From the NCBI GenBank assembly GCA_963812775.1, contig CAWEWH010000004.1, positions 1-64,000 on the forward strand: 64,000 nucleotides of DNA, in the 5' to 3' direction. The DNA comes from CAWEWH01 sp963812775. GTDB lineage: Bacteria > Pseudomonadota > Alphaproteobacteria > Rhizobiales > Beijerinckiaceae. The position numbers and the translations under genes are program-made. Positions 15,702 through 25,703 of this stretch are shown in pieces. Each line of letters opens with the position of its first letter. Position 1 is the stretch's first letter. The notes beneath the pieces are model-generated. The model made no database searches and had not been told where the DNA came from. It saw only the letters and a list, made by a program, of their open reading frames with translations.

Positions 15702-16463
15702 ATGACCATCAGTCCCGAACTCGCCACCGCCTTCATCCTGGTGTTTGCCCGCGTCGGCACGCTCACCATGCTGATGCCGGGCATCGGCGAGACGATGATC
15801 GTGGCGCGTGCTCGCCTGGCGCTTGCGGTGCTGCTGACCCTCGTGCTCTTTCCGGTGGTGCGGCCGAGCCTGCCGCCGCTGCCGGGCGGGCTCATCGCCC
15901 CGGCCACGATCGGCGTCTTGATCGGCGAGATCTTCATCGGCTTCACCATCGGGCTTGCGGCGCGCATCATCATCGCGGCGCTGCAGACGGCGGGGGCCAT
16001 CGTCGCCCAGGAGCTCGGCCTCGCCTACGCGCAGACCGTCAACCCGGCTTTCGGCGGCACCGACGCCTCGATCAGCAATTTCCTCACCATCACGGGTCTG
16101 GCGCTCGTCTTTGCCACCGACCTGCACCATCTCGCCATCGCGGCCATCGCGGCGAGCTACATGGTGATCCCGGCCGGCGCCATCCCGTCGGTGAGCGATG
16201 CCGCGATGCTCGCCACCCGCGCGGCGGTGCAGAGTTTCTCGGTCGCCGTGCGCATCGCCGCGCCGTTCATCGTCTTCGGCTTCCTGTTCAACATCGGGCT
16301 CGGCCTGCTGGCGCGGCTGATGCCGCAGCTGCAGGTGTTCTTCCTGGCGCTGCCCGCCACCATCCTCGGCGGCATGCTCGTCCTGCTCGCCACGATCGGT
16401 GTCATGATGGCGGTGTTCCTCGCCGAGGTGCGTGCCTTCCTCGCCAACCTGTTGACGGGGTAG
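15702..16463 (+). CDS. fliR: FliR, flagellar export gate protein
   Basis: FliR completes the FliP5Q4R1 gate. The 253-residue product has about six membrane segments, starting MTISPELATAFILVFARVGT, and the conserved region IGLAARIIIAALQTAGAIVA with QELGLAYAQTVNPAFGG. An upstream GTG at 15657 is in frame but adds a polar stretch not seen in the family. It ends 3 bases before flhB. Confidence 0.94.
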   Translation: MTISPELATAFILVFARVGTLTMLMPGIGETMIVARARLALAVLLTLVLFPVVRPSLPPLPGGLIAPATIGVLIGEIFIGFTIGLAARIIIAALQTAGAIVAQELGLAYAQTVNPAFGGTDASISNFLTITGLALVFATDLHHLAIAAIAASYMVIPAGAIPSVSDAAMLATRAAVQSFSVAVRIAAPFIVFGFLFNIGLGLLARLMPQLQVFFLALPATILGGMLVLLATIGVMMAVFLAEVRAFLANLLTG

Positions 16464-16466
16464 GGC

Positions 16467-17534
16467 ATGGCGGAGCGCTCGGAGGAACAGGACCGCACGG
16501 AAGAACCGACCCAACGACGGCTGGAAAAGGCCATCCAGCGCGGCGACGTGGCGCGCAGTCTCGAGGTCAACACCTGGTTCGTGTTCGGCGGCATGGCGCT
16601 GGCGCTCCTCGTGCTGTCGGGGCCGGTGGCGCGCCAACTTGCGCTGTCGCTCAAGGGCTTCCTGATGAACGCCCATCAGGTGTCGCCGGACGCGGGCGGC
16701 TTCCTCTTCGTCAGCAAGTGGGCGCTGTTGGCCACGCTCATGGCGCTCAGCCTGCCGCTCGGGCTCATCGTGCTCGCCGCGCTCGGCGGTTCGCTCGTGC
16801 AGCACGCGCCGCTTTGGACCTTCGAGCCCTTGATGCCGCAGTTGCAGCGCATCTCGCCGACGAGCGGCTTCAAGCGCATCTTTGGCCGCGAGGCGCTGGT
16901 GCAGTTCGTCAAGGGCCTGGTCAAGATCGGCGCCATCGGCGCCTGCATCGGCGTCGTGATCTGGGGTGAGCGCGACCGGCTCGAGGCCGCCTCCCAGCTC
17001 GATCCGGCGGCCTTGCTGCCGGCGACGCGCGAGCTCGTGCTCAAGCTGTTCGCCACCGTGCTTGCGGTGCTCGCCTTCCTGGCGGTGGGCGACTACCTCT
17101 ACCAGCGCCTCACATGGCTGCAGCGCCAGCGCATGTCGAAGCGCGAATTGAAGGAGGAGTTCAAGGAGACCGAGGGCAGCCCGGAGATCAAGAACCGGGT
17201 TCGGCAGATCCGCACGGCGCGCGCCAAGCGCCGGCTCATGGCCAAGGTGCCCAAGGCGACCGTGGTGATCGTCAACCCGACCCACTTTGCGGTGGCGCTG
17301 CAATACGAGGCCGGCATGGCCGCCCCGGTCTGCGTCGCCAAGGGCCTCGACGAGCTTGCCTTGCGCATCCGCAGCATCGCCGAGGAGCATGACATACCGG
17401 TCGTCGAGAACCCGCCCCTGGCGCGGGCGCTGCATGCCACCGTCGAGGTGGATGAAGAGATACCGGTCGAGCAGTACAAGGCGGTGGCCGGCGTCATCGG
17501 CTATGTGTTGCGGTTGCGCGGGCGCTTGCCTTAG
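16467..17534 (+). CDS. flhB: FlhB, flagellar export switch protein
   Basis: FlhB sets export specificity (rod/hook to filament) by self-cleavage. The 355-residue product starts AERSEEQDRTEEPTQRRLEK, the family N-terminus, has four membrane helices, and carries the autocleavage motif NPTH near residue 270 in VVIVNPTHFAVAL. The C-terminal domain ends around AGVIGYVLRLRGRLP. It is last in the flgB operon and is followed by cckA after 41 bases. Confidence 0.96.
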   Translation: MAERSEEQDRTEEPTQRRLEKAIQRGDVARSLEVNTWFVFGGMALALLVLSGPVARQLALSLKGFLMNAHQVSPDAGGFLFVSKWALLATLMALSLPLGLIVLAALGGSLVQHAPLWTFEPLMPQLQRISPTSGFKRIFGREALVQFVKGLVKIGAIGACIGVVIWGERDRLEAASQLDPAALLPATRELVLKLFATVLAVLAFLAVGDYLYQRLTWLQRQRMSKRELKEEFKETEGSPEIKNRVRQIRTARAKRRLMAKVPKATVVIVNPTHFAVALQYEAGMAAPVCVAKGLDELALRIRSIAEEHDIPVVENPPLARALHATVEVDEEIPVEQYKAVAGVIGYVLRLRGRLP

Positions 17535-17575
17535 TCCACCAAGTCAGCGGAATTGGCACTCAAGCTATGGCCATC

Positions 17576-20110
17576 ATGAGCGAGACGGCAGCCTCCTCGT
17601 CGATCGACCGGTCCGACCGGCCGGGCAATATGGGCTTCCTCCTCGTGCTGTCATGCGCGGTGATCGGCGCCATCGGCGGGCTCGCCTTCGTGGCCAGCGA
17701 CAAGGCCCAGCCCCTGATCCTCAGCCTGCTCGCGCTGCTCGCCATGGCGGGCATCTTCTCGCTGTTCGGCCTTGCCATCGGCATTCTGCAATTCGCCGGG
17801 CGCAGCGCCCGCAACGACCTCACGCGGACCATCGTCAACAGCTCGCGCGAGGGCGTGCTCGTCGTCGACGACGACGGCCACATCATCTACGCCAACGAGT
17901 CCTATCTCGCGCTGTCGGCCGCCACGGGGGCCGCCGACGTGAAGACCATCGAGCGGCTGTTCGCCGGTGCGCCGGAAATCTCCGAAGCCGTCTATCGGCT
18001 CATCCAATCGGTGCGCGACGGACGCATGGCGAGCGAGGAGCTGCGCATGGCGCCGGCGCTCACCGGTAGCGGCGCCGTCGGCTGGTACCGCGTGCGCGTG
18101 CGTCCCGTCGAGCGGCCGGGCGGCAAGCGGGCGGCGCTGTGGAGCGTCTCCGACATCACCCGCGACCGCGACCGCCAGGAGAACGTCTTCCAGGAACTGC
18201 AGCACGCCATCGACTATCTCGATCATGCGCCTGCCGGCTTCCTGTCGATCGACGCCTCCGGCGACATCGTCTACATGAACGCCACGCTCGCCGGCTGGCT
18301 CGGCTACGATCTCGCCCAGGTCGGATCGGGCGGCCTGAAGCTCGCCGACGTGGTGCCCGCCAATGCCGCCGCTCTGCTGGCGGCGGTGAGCGGCAAGCCC
18401 GGCGAGATCAAGACCGAGATGCTCGACCTCGACCTGCGCAAGGAGGGCGGCGGCACGCTGCCGGTGCGCGTCTTCCATCGCGTCGCCTTCGCGGCCGGCG
18501 GCGCGGCGGTGCCCTCGCGCACCCTCGTGCTCAACCGTTCCCCGGGCCTGGACGTCGACGAGGCGCAGCGCGCCGCCGAGGTGCGATTCGCGCGCTTCTT
18601 CAACAACACGCCGGTGGCCATCGCGACGGTCAATCGTAGAGGCCGGGTGAGCCGCTCCAACGCCTCCTTCGCGCGGCTGTTCGGCGGCGTCGGCAAGGCG
18701 GCGGGCGGCGAGGGGCCGGCCGACGCCATCCTGTCCATCGTGGTCGAGCGCGACCGGCAGGCGCTCACCGAGGCCTTGAAGGCGGTGGCGGCCGGCAAGG
18801 GCGACATCGCCCCGTTCGAGGCGCTCATCGCCGGCGAGGGCGGCCGCTCGGCGCGCTTCTATGTCTCGGGTGTGCACGACGTGGACAGCGACGGCGAGGC
18901 GGCCATCATCTATGCCCTCGACACGACCGAGCAGCGGGCGCTCGAGGCCCAGTTCGCCCAGGCGCAGAAGATGCAAGCCGTCGGGCAGCTCGCGGGCGGC
19001 GTCGCGCATGACTTCAACAACGTCCTGCAAGCCATTATCGGATATTCGGATTTGCTGCTCGCCAACCAGCGGCCGACCGACCCGTCCTTCCCCGACATCA
19101 TGCAGATCAGGCAGAACGCCAACCGCGCCGCGAGCCTGGTCAGGCAGCTGCTCGCCTTCTCGCGCCGCCAGACGCTGCGCCCGCAGGTGATCCAGCTCGG
19201 CGAGGTGCTGTCCGATCTGACGCTGCTCTTGAAGCGCCTGCTCGGCGAGCGCGTCGAGCTCGACCTGCGCCACGGCCGCGACCTGTGGCCGGTGAAGGCG
19301 GACGTGAACCAGTTCGAGCAGGTGATCGTCAATCTCGCGGTCAATGCGCGCGACGCCATGGTGAGCGGCGGCAAGGTTGCCGTTCGCACCGCCAATGTCT
19401 CGCCGCGCGAGGCGGAGGCTTTGGGCGAGAAGACGCTGCCGGCAGCCGAGTATGTGCTCGTCGAGGTGAGCGACACGGGCTCCGGCATCGCGGCCGAATA
19501 TATCGACAAGATTTTCGAGCCGTTCTTCACCACCAAGGAGGTGGGCAAGGGCACAGGGCTCGGCCTGTCGACCGTCTACGGCATCGTCAAGCAGACCGGC
19601 GGCTACATCTTCTGCGACAGCGTCATCGGCAAGGGCACCACCTTCCGCATCTTCCTGCCGCGGCACGCGCAGGTCGAGGCCGAGGCGCCCAAGCTCGAGG
19701 ACGTGGCCAAGAAGCCGACCGCCGACCTCACCGGTCAGGGCACCATCCTGCTCGTCGAGGACGAGGAGGCGGTACGCGCCTTTGGCGCAAGGGCGCTGTC
19801 GGCGCGCGGCTACAGCGTGCTCGAGGCGGCGTCCGGCCGCGAGGCCCTCGACATCATTGAGGCGCGCATGCGCGACAAGACCGGGCCGATCGACCTCGTC
19901 GTCTCTGACGTGGTCATGCCGGAGATGGACGGGCCGACCTTGCTCGGCGAGCTGCGGCGCCGCTACCCGACCATGAAGATCATCTTCGTGTCGGGCTACG
20001 CCGAGGACGCCTTCAAGAAGAACCTGCCTGACGGGGAGGACTTCACCTTCCTGCCGAAGCCGTTCAGCCTGAAGCAGCTTGTCGAGGCGGTGAAGCAGGC
20101 GACGGGGTAA
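17576..20110 (+). CDS. cckA: CckA-type hybrid histidine kinase
   Basis: CckA is the essential bifunctional kinase/phosphatase that feeds the ChpT-CtrA phosphorelay controlling cell cycle and flagellar genes. The 844-residue product has two N-terminal membrane helices (residues 18-65), PAS-like domains (near 80-190 and 200-300, a third near 340-440), a HisKA domain with GGVAHDFNNVLQAIIGYSD (His near residue 480), an HATPase domain with NLAVNARDAM and GKGTGLGLSTVYGIVKQTGG, and a C-terminal receiver with SDVVMPEMDG (Asp near 777). The H-box is CckA-like. An ATG three codons upstream is possible. Its place after flhB fits the CtrA-like sites in the flagellar promoters. Confidence 0.9.
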   Translation: MSETAASSSIDRSDRPGNMGFLLVLSCAVIGAIGGLAFVASDKAQPLILSLLALLAMAGIFSLFGLAIGILQFAGRSARNDLTRTIVNSSREGVLVVDDDGHIIYANESYLALSAATGAADVKTIERLFAGAPEISEAVYRLIQSVRDGRMASEELRMAPALTGSGAVGWYRVRVRPVERPGGKRAALWSVSDITRDRDRQENVFQELQHAIDYLDHAPAGFLSIDASGDIVYMNATLAGWLGYDLAQVGSGGLKLADVVPANAAALLAAVSGKPGEIKTEMLDLDLRKEGGGTLPVRVFHRVAFAAGGAAVPSRTLVLNRSPGLDVDEAQRAAEVRFARFFNNTPVAIATVNRRGRVSRSNASFARLFGGVGKAAGGEGPADAILSIVVERDRQALTEALKAVAAGKGDIAPFEALIAGEGGRSARFYVSGVHDVDSDGEAAIIYALDTTEQRALEAQFAQAQKMQAVGQLAGGVAHDFNNVLQAIIGYSDLLLANQRPTDPSFPDIMQIRQNANRAASLVRQLLAFSRRQTLRPQVIQLGEVLSDLTLLLKRLLGERVELDLRHGRDLWPVKADVNQFEQVIVNLAVNARDAMVSGGKVAVRTANVSPREAEALGEKTLPAAEYVLVEVSDTGSGIAAEYIDKIFEPFFTTKEVGKGTGLGLSTVYGIVKQTGGYIFCDSVIGKGTTFRIFLPRHAQVEAEAPKLEDVAKKPTADLTGQGTILLVEDEEAVRAFGARALSARGYSVLEAASGREALDIIEARMRDKTGPIDLVVSDVVMPEMDGPTLLGELRRRYPTMKIIFVSGYAEDAFKKNLPDGEDFTFLPKPFSLKQLVEAVKQATG

Positions 20111-20114
20111 GGGG

Positions 20115-20282
20115 CTACATCCCGAATCGCTTCGGCACGCTGAACAGCGCAAGGCGCTTCGAGCCGATGTTGATCGTCTCGAGCAAGGTACCGTTGAAGC
20201 GGCGCGTGCCCTTCTCGAGGTGCCAGCGCCGGCCCTTGCGCATCCGCTGGCCGGGCTTCAGCTTGATGGTCCTGCGCGTCAT
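20115..20282 (-). CDS. Small basic protein of 55 residues, divergent from recA
   Basis: A short ORF with good support reads MTRRTIKLKPGQRMRKGRRW, then HLEKGTRRFNGTLLETINIG and SKRLALFSVPKRFGM. It is strongly basic (about 17 Lys/Arg), has no membrane segment, and AGGA lies 6 bases before the ATG. It ends four bases past the cckA stop on the opposite strand and faces away from recA, so its promoter region holds the LexA box. I do not recognise a named family; the composition suggests nucleic-acid or ribosome binding. Confidence 0.65.
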   Translation of the reverse strand: MTRRTIKLKPGQRMRKGRRWHLEKGTRRFNGTLLETINIGSKRLALFSVPKRFGM

Positions 20283-20350
20283 CGCCGTTCCTGCCGTCGC
20301 GTCAGATGGTTATTCCAGGGCTGGAGTTTAAGCCGCGCCGCGCGGAACGA

Positions 20351-20365
20351 GAACGAAAAAAGAAC
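20351..20365. promoter_or_regulatory. LexA (SOS) box before recA
   Basis: GAACGAAAAAAGAAC is an exact GAAC-N7-GAAC, the alphaproteobacterial LexA consensus (GTTC-N7-GTTC on the other strand). It lies 85 bases before recA and 69 before the divergent small gene, so it could control both. Confidence 0.85.
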
Positions 20366-20450
20366 TTGCGCACGAGAACAAACAGGGTACATTGCGGCCC
20401 TGGGGCGCGTGTTCTTCATTTCGCCCCCATGTCATAAGGACCCGCGAGCC

Positions 20451-21537
<1,087 letters not shown>

Positions 21538-21837
21538 GCGGTCGCTCTACCCGGTCTTTCTCAAAGCGCGAGGGTTGGGCGGAGCCCGCCCTGACCCGTG
21601 GGCGCTGAGCCGCTCGATGTCGTTCCCCGCGCGGGAAGGGCAGCCTCGACAGGAGCTCGGCCGCTCGCTTCTGGCGCTCTCTGGGGCGCGATCCGATTCA
21701 TTGAACTCGGATTCGCGCTCTATGTTTTTGATTTTGCGCACGATCTTATCCGAAAACTGCTCACACTTTTCAGGATCATGCGCTAGAAACGCCGAGGGGC
21801 GGCGCCGTGCGCCGCCCTGCTTCGGCGTGGGATGAGC
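21538..21837. other. Spacer between recA and alaS
   Basis: About 300 bases without a gene. The right half is a dispersed palindromic repeat, listed separately. The left half is GC-rich, with no ORF, RNA gene or promoter that I can recognise. Confidence 0.6.
21686..21786. repeat. Dispersed palindromic element, copy 1
   Basis: The element has a first hairpin-like part (GCGATCCGATT, then GAACTCGGATTCGC, imperfect), an AT-rich middle, and a second part with GCGCACGATCTTATCCGAAAAC and CACACTTTTCAGGATCATGCG. It is closely related to the copy at 42671-42765 and, in its right half, to 34691-34744. Similar elements are widespread between genes in Bradyrhizobium-like genomes. Confidence 0.75.
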
Positions 21838-24489
21838 ATGAGCGGCGTCAACGAGATCAGGTCCACCTTTCTCTACTTCTTCAAGCGGGAGGGGCACGAG
21901 GTCGTGCCCTCGAGCCCGCTCGTGCCGCGCAACGACCCGACGCTCATGTTCACCAACGCCGGCATGGTGCAGTTCAAGAACGTCTTCACCGGCGCCGAGA
22001 AGCGGCCATACAACCGCGCCGCCACCTCGCAGAAATGCGTGCGCGCTGGTGGCAAGCACAACGATCTCGACAATGTCGGCTACACGACCCGCCACAACAC
22101 CTTCTTCGAGATGCTCGGCAACTTCTCGTTCGGCGACTATTTCAAGGAGCGCGCCATCGAGCTCGCCTGGCAGCTCATTACCAAGGACTTCGCGCTACCC
22201 GCCAAGCGGCTGACCGTCACCGTCTTCGCCGAGGACGACGAGGCCTTTGGCCTATGGCGTAAGATCGCCGGCCTGCCGGACGAGCGCATCATCCGCATTG
22301 CCACATCCGACAATTTCTGGGCCATGGGCGACACCGGGCCGTGCGGCCCGTGCTCGGAGATTTTCTACGACCACGGCGAACACGTGGCCGGCGGGCCGCC
22401 GGGCAGCGCCGACCAGGATGGCGATCGTTTCGTCGAAATCTGGAACCTCGTGTTCATGCAATACGAGCAGGTTGCCGCCGGCGAGCGGGTGCCGCTGCCG
22501 CGGCCGTCCATCGACACCGGGATGGGGCTGGAGCGCATCGCCGCCGTGCTGCAGGGGGTCACCAGCAGCTACGACATCGACCTGTTCCGCGCCCTGATCC
22601 AGGCGGTGGCCGACGCGACCGGCGTCGACTCCAAGGGCCCGCAGCAGGCAAGCCACCGCGTCATCGCTGATCACCTGCGCGCCTCCGCCTTCCTGGTCGC
22701 CGATGGCGTGCTGCCGTCCAACGAGGGGCGCGGCTATGTGCTCCGGCGCATCATGCGCCGTGGCATGCGCCACGCGCAGTTGCTCGGCTCCAAGGAGCCG
22801 CTGATGTGGCGGCTGGTGCCCACGCTGGTGCGGGAGATGGGTGTCGCCTTCCCGGAACTGGTGCGCGCCGAGCCGCTGATCAGCGAGACGTTGAAGCTCG
22901 AGGAGACGCGCTTCCGCCGCACCCTGGAACGCGGGCTCGGCATTCTCGAGGACGAGAGCCGCACCTTGAAAAGCGGCAGCAAGCTCTCCGGCGAGACCGC
23001 CTTCACGCTCTACGACACCTACGGTTTCCCACTTGACCTCACGCAAGATGCGCTCAGGCCGCGCGGCATCGAGGTCGATGTCGACGCCTTCAATGCCGCC
23101 ATGCAGCGCCAGCGCGAGGCGGCGCGGGCGGCGCGCTCAGGCATCGGCGAGGCGGCCACCGAGGCGGTGTGGTTTGCGGTTCGCGACAAGGCTGGAGCCA
23201 CGGAATTCCTAGGCTACGAGACCGAGACGGCGGAAGGCGTCGTCAAGGCCATCGTCAAGGACGGCGTGGAAGTTGAGGCGCTCAAGGCCGGCGAGAGCGG
23301 CCAGGTCATCCTCAACCAGACGCCGTTCTACGGGGAATCGGGTGGCCAGGTGGGCGATACGGGATCGATCAGGGTGCCGGGGACAAACGTGAAGGTCACC
23401 GGCACGACGAAGGAGCTTGGTGATCTTGTCGTCCACCACGCCACGGTGGAGACGGGGACGCTCGAGGTCGGGCAGGCGGCTGAGCTCGTCGTCGATGACG
23501 GGCGGCGCACCGCCATCCGCGCCAACCACTCGGCGACGCACCTCCTGCACGAGGCGCTGCGCCAGGTGCTGGGCGACCATGTCGCCCAGAAGGGCTCGCT
23601 GGTCACGCCCGACCGGCTGCGCTTCGATTTCAGCCATCCAAAGCCCATCAGCGCCGACGAGCTGGCGCGCATCGAAGACATCGCCAACGACATCGTCGTC
23701 GAGAACGGCCCGGTGACGACGCGCCTGATGGCCGTCGACGAGGCCATCGCGTCGGGGGCGCGCGCGCTCTTCGGCGAGAAATACGGCGATGAGGTCCGCG
23801 TCGTCGCCATGGGCAAGTCAGGCAACGCGCTCGGCTGGTCGGTGGAGCTTTGCGGCGGCACGCATGTGCGGCGCACCGGCGACATCGGCCTCGTCTCCAT
23901 CGTCGCCGAGGAGGGGGTCGCGGCGGGCGTACGCCGCATCGAGGCGCTGACAGGCCGCGCCGCGCGCCACCATGCCAATGCCATCGTCCAGCTTGCCAAG
24001 CAGGCGGCTTCGGAACTGCGCACGCCGGTCGAGCAATTGCCCGAGCGGCTCTCGGCGCTCGCCGACGAGCGCCGCCGGCTCGAGCGCGAACTCGGCGAGG
24101 CGCGCCGCAAGCTCGCCATGGGCGGGGGCGGGGAGGCGGACGCCCCGGTCAAGGAGGTCGGCGGCGTGAAGCTGTTCGCTCGCGCCGTCTCGGGCGTCGA
24201 GATGAAAGACCTGAAGAGTCTTGCCGACGACGGCAAGAAGAAGATCGGCTCGGGCGTCGTCGCCATTGTCGGCGTCGGCCAGGACGGCAAGGCCGGCATC
24301 GTCGTCGGCGTCACCGACGATCTCACCTCGCGCCTCGACGCCGTGACGCTGGTGCGGGCCGGCGCTGAGCGGCTCGGCGGCAAGGGCGGCGGCGGCCGCC
24401 GCGACCTCGCGCAGGCCGGCGGCCCGGAAGGGGCGCGGGCGGCCGAGGCGCTCGCCGCCGTCGAGGCGGAACTGGAGAAGGCCGCCTGA
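21838..24489 (+). CDS. alaS: Alanyl-tRNA synthetase
   Basis: AlaRS charges tRNA-Ala and clears mischarged Ser or Gly. The 883-residue product starts MSGVNEIRSTFLYFFKREGH (an ATG two codons earlier is possible) and carries the class II motifs in VPRNDPTLMFTNAGMVQFK and KHNDLDNVGYTTRHNTFFEM. The editing domain has ANHSATHLLHEALRQVLG near residue 563 and CGGTHVRRTGD near 671, both zinc-ligand sites, followed by the C-Ala domain. It is complete. The stop overlaps the start of the downstream channel gene. Confidence 0.98.
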   Translation: MSGVNEIRSTFLYFFKREGHEVVPSSPLVPRNDPTLMFTNAGMVQFKNVFTGAEKRPYNRAATSQKCVRAGGKHNDLDNVGYTTRHNTFFEMLGNFSFGDYFKERAIELAWQLITKDFALPAKRLTVTVFAEDDEAFGLWRKIAGLPDERIIRIATSDNFWAMGDTGPCGPCSEIFYDHGEHVAGGPPGSADQDGDRFVEIWNLVFMQYEQVAAGERVPLPRPSIDTGMGLERIAAVLQGVTSSYDIDLFRALIQAVADATGVDSKGPQQASHRVIADHLRASAFLVADGVLPSNEGRGYVLRRIMRRGMRHAQLLGSKEPLMWRLVPTLVREMGVAFPELVRAEPLISETLKLEETRFRRTLERGLGILEDESRTLKSGSKLSGETAFTLYDTYGFPLDLTQDALRPRGIEVDVDAFNAAMQRQREAARAARSGIGEAATEAVWFAVRDKAGATEFLGYETETAEGVVKAIVKDGVEVEALKAGESGQVILNQTPFYGESGGQVGDTGSIRVPGTNVKVTGTTKELGDLVVHHATVETGTLEVGQAAELVVDDGRRTAIRANHSATHLLHEALRQVLGDHVAQKGSLVTPDRLRFDFSHPKPISADELARIEDIANDIVVENGPVTTRLMAVDEAIASGARALFGEKYGDEVRVVAMGKSGNALGWSVELCGGTHVRRTGDIGLVSIVAEEGVAAGVRRIEALTGRAARHHANAIVQLAKQAASELRTPVEQLPERLSALADERRRLERELGEARRKLAMGGGGEADAPVKEVGGVKLFARAVSGVEMKDLKSLADDGKKKIGSGVVAIVGVGQDGKAGIVVGVTDDLTSRLDAVTLVRAGAERLGGKGGGGRRDLAQAGGPEGARAAEALAAVEAELEKAA

Positions 24490-25703
24490 TGAACGGGCCA
24501 GCGTCCAGGCACGGCCTGCGGCGCCTGCGGCACAACCTCCACCTCGTGCTCGATCGCGGCACCGGCAACCGACTGTCGGCGCGCGTCGTGCACGAACTCC
24601 TGGTTGCGCTCATCGTCATCAACGTCGCGGCCGTCGTGCTGGAATCAGTGCCGTCGCTGCAGGCGCGCCATGCCCGCCTGTTCTTCGCCATCGAGATCGT
24701 GTCCGTCGTCCTGTTCACCGCCGAATACCTGGTGCGGCTGTGGATCGTGCCGGAAAACCCGGTCTATTTCGGCTGGCCGGCCGCCAAGGCGCGGCTGCGT
24801 TACTTTTTCTCCGTGCCGGCCATGGTCGACCTCATCGCCATCGTGCCGGTCTACACGGCGATGTTCGGCGACAGCGAGCTCAAGGTCTTTCTCCTCTTGC
24901 GCCTGCTGCGCTTCCTGAAGCTGGCGCGCTATTCGCCGGGCATGCGCTCGCTCACCAACGTGCTCTACCAGGAGCGCAAGGCACTGTTTGCCTGCCTGAT
25001 CATCCTGGTCGGCGTCGCGCTGGTGGCCGCCACCTGCATGCACCTCGCCGAGCAGCATGCCCAGCCCGACAAGTTCGGCTCCATCCCAGAGGCGCTGTGG
25101 TGGGCGGTGATCACGCTGACCACGGTGGGCTACGGCGATGTCTACCCGGTCACCCTGCTTGGCAAGGCGATCGCCGGGCTCACGGCCATCGTCGGGCTGG
25201 TCATGCTGGCGTTGCCGGTCGGCCTCATCGCCACCGCCTTCGCCGAGGACATCCACCGCCGCGAGTTCGTGGTGACGTGGAGCATGGTGGCGCGCGTGCC
25301 GCTGTTTGCCAGTCTCGACGCCGGCCAGATCGGCGAGATCATCCATTACCTCAAGGCACAGAGCGCCGAGAGCGGCGCCACCGTCGTGCGCCGCGGCGAG
25401 GCCGGCACGGCCATGTATTTCATCGCCAGCGGGGCGGTCGAGGTCGAGCTGCCGAACCGGCGGCTGCGTCTCGAAGAGGGGCAGTTCTTCGGCGAGATGG
25501 CCATTGTGCGCGCGACGCGGCGCAGCGCGACGGTGCGCACGCTGGTCAACACCAAGCTGCTCGTGCTCGACGCCGCCGACTTCCACGTGCTGATGGAGCG
25601 GCATCCGGAGATCGCCCAGCGCGTCAGCGAGGCGTCGGACGAGCGCCAGCGCGAACTTGCTTTGTCAGGCCCGGGCCGGCAGCCGACTGGCGACGAGGAC
25701 TGA
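24489..25703 (+). CDS. Cyclic-nucleotide-gated potassium channel
   Basis: The 404-residue protein has six membrane segments, a voltage-sensor-like S4 (LLRLLRFLKLARYSPGMRSL), a pore loop with the K+ selectivity filter TTVGYGD near residue 210, and a C-terminal cyclic-nucleotide-binding domain (GEAGTAMYFIASGAVEVELP, EEGQFFGEMAIVRATRRSAT). The FGEMA...R(R)SAT cassette keeps the Glu and Arg that contact the cyclic phosphate. The layout is that of the Mesorhizobium channel MloK1, which lacks a C-linker. The ATG overlaps the alaS stop (TGATGA), so it may be co-translated. It converges on a histidine kinase gene with no spacer. Confidence 0.9.
   Translation: MNGPASRHGLRRLRHNLHLVLDRGTGNRLSARVVHELLVALIVINVAAVVLESVPSLQARHARLFFAIEIVSVVLFTAEYLVRLWIVPENPVYFGWPAAKARLRYFFSVPAMVDLIAIVPVYTAMFGDSELKVFLLLRLLRFLKLARYSPGMRSLTNVLYQERKALFACLIILVGVALVAATCMHLAEQHAQPDKFGSIPEALWWAVITLTTVGYGDVYPVTLLGKAIAGLTAIVGLVMLALPVGLIATAFAEDIHRREFVVTWSMVARVPLFASLDAGQIGEIIHYLKAQSAESGATVVRRGEAGTAMYFIASGAVEVELPNRRLRLEEGQFFGEMAIVRATRRSATVRTLVNTKLLVLDAADFHVLMERHPEIAQRVSEASDERQRELALSGPGRQPTGDED

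Noticed and set aside
15588..17435. Open frame of 615 codons antisense to fliR and flhB
   Set aside because: His/Arg/Glu-rich shadow of two intact flagellar genes.
17651..20152. Open frame of 833 codons antisense to cckA
   Set aside because: It is the exact shadow of a clear CckA gene; its composition is rich in Arg, His, Asp and Leu, as expected for antisense frames in GC-rich DNA, and it has no family motif.
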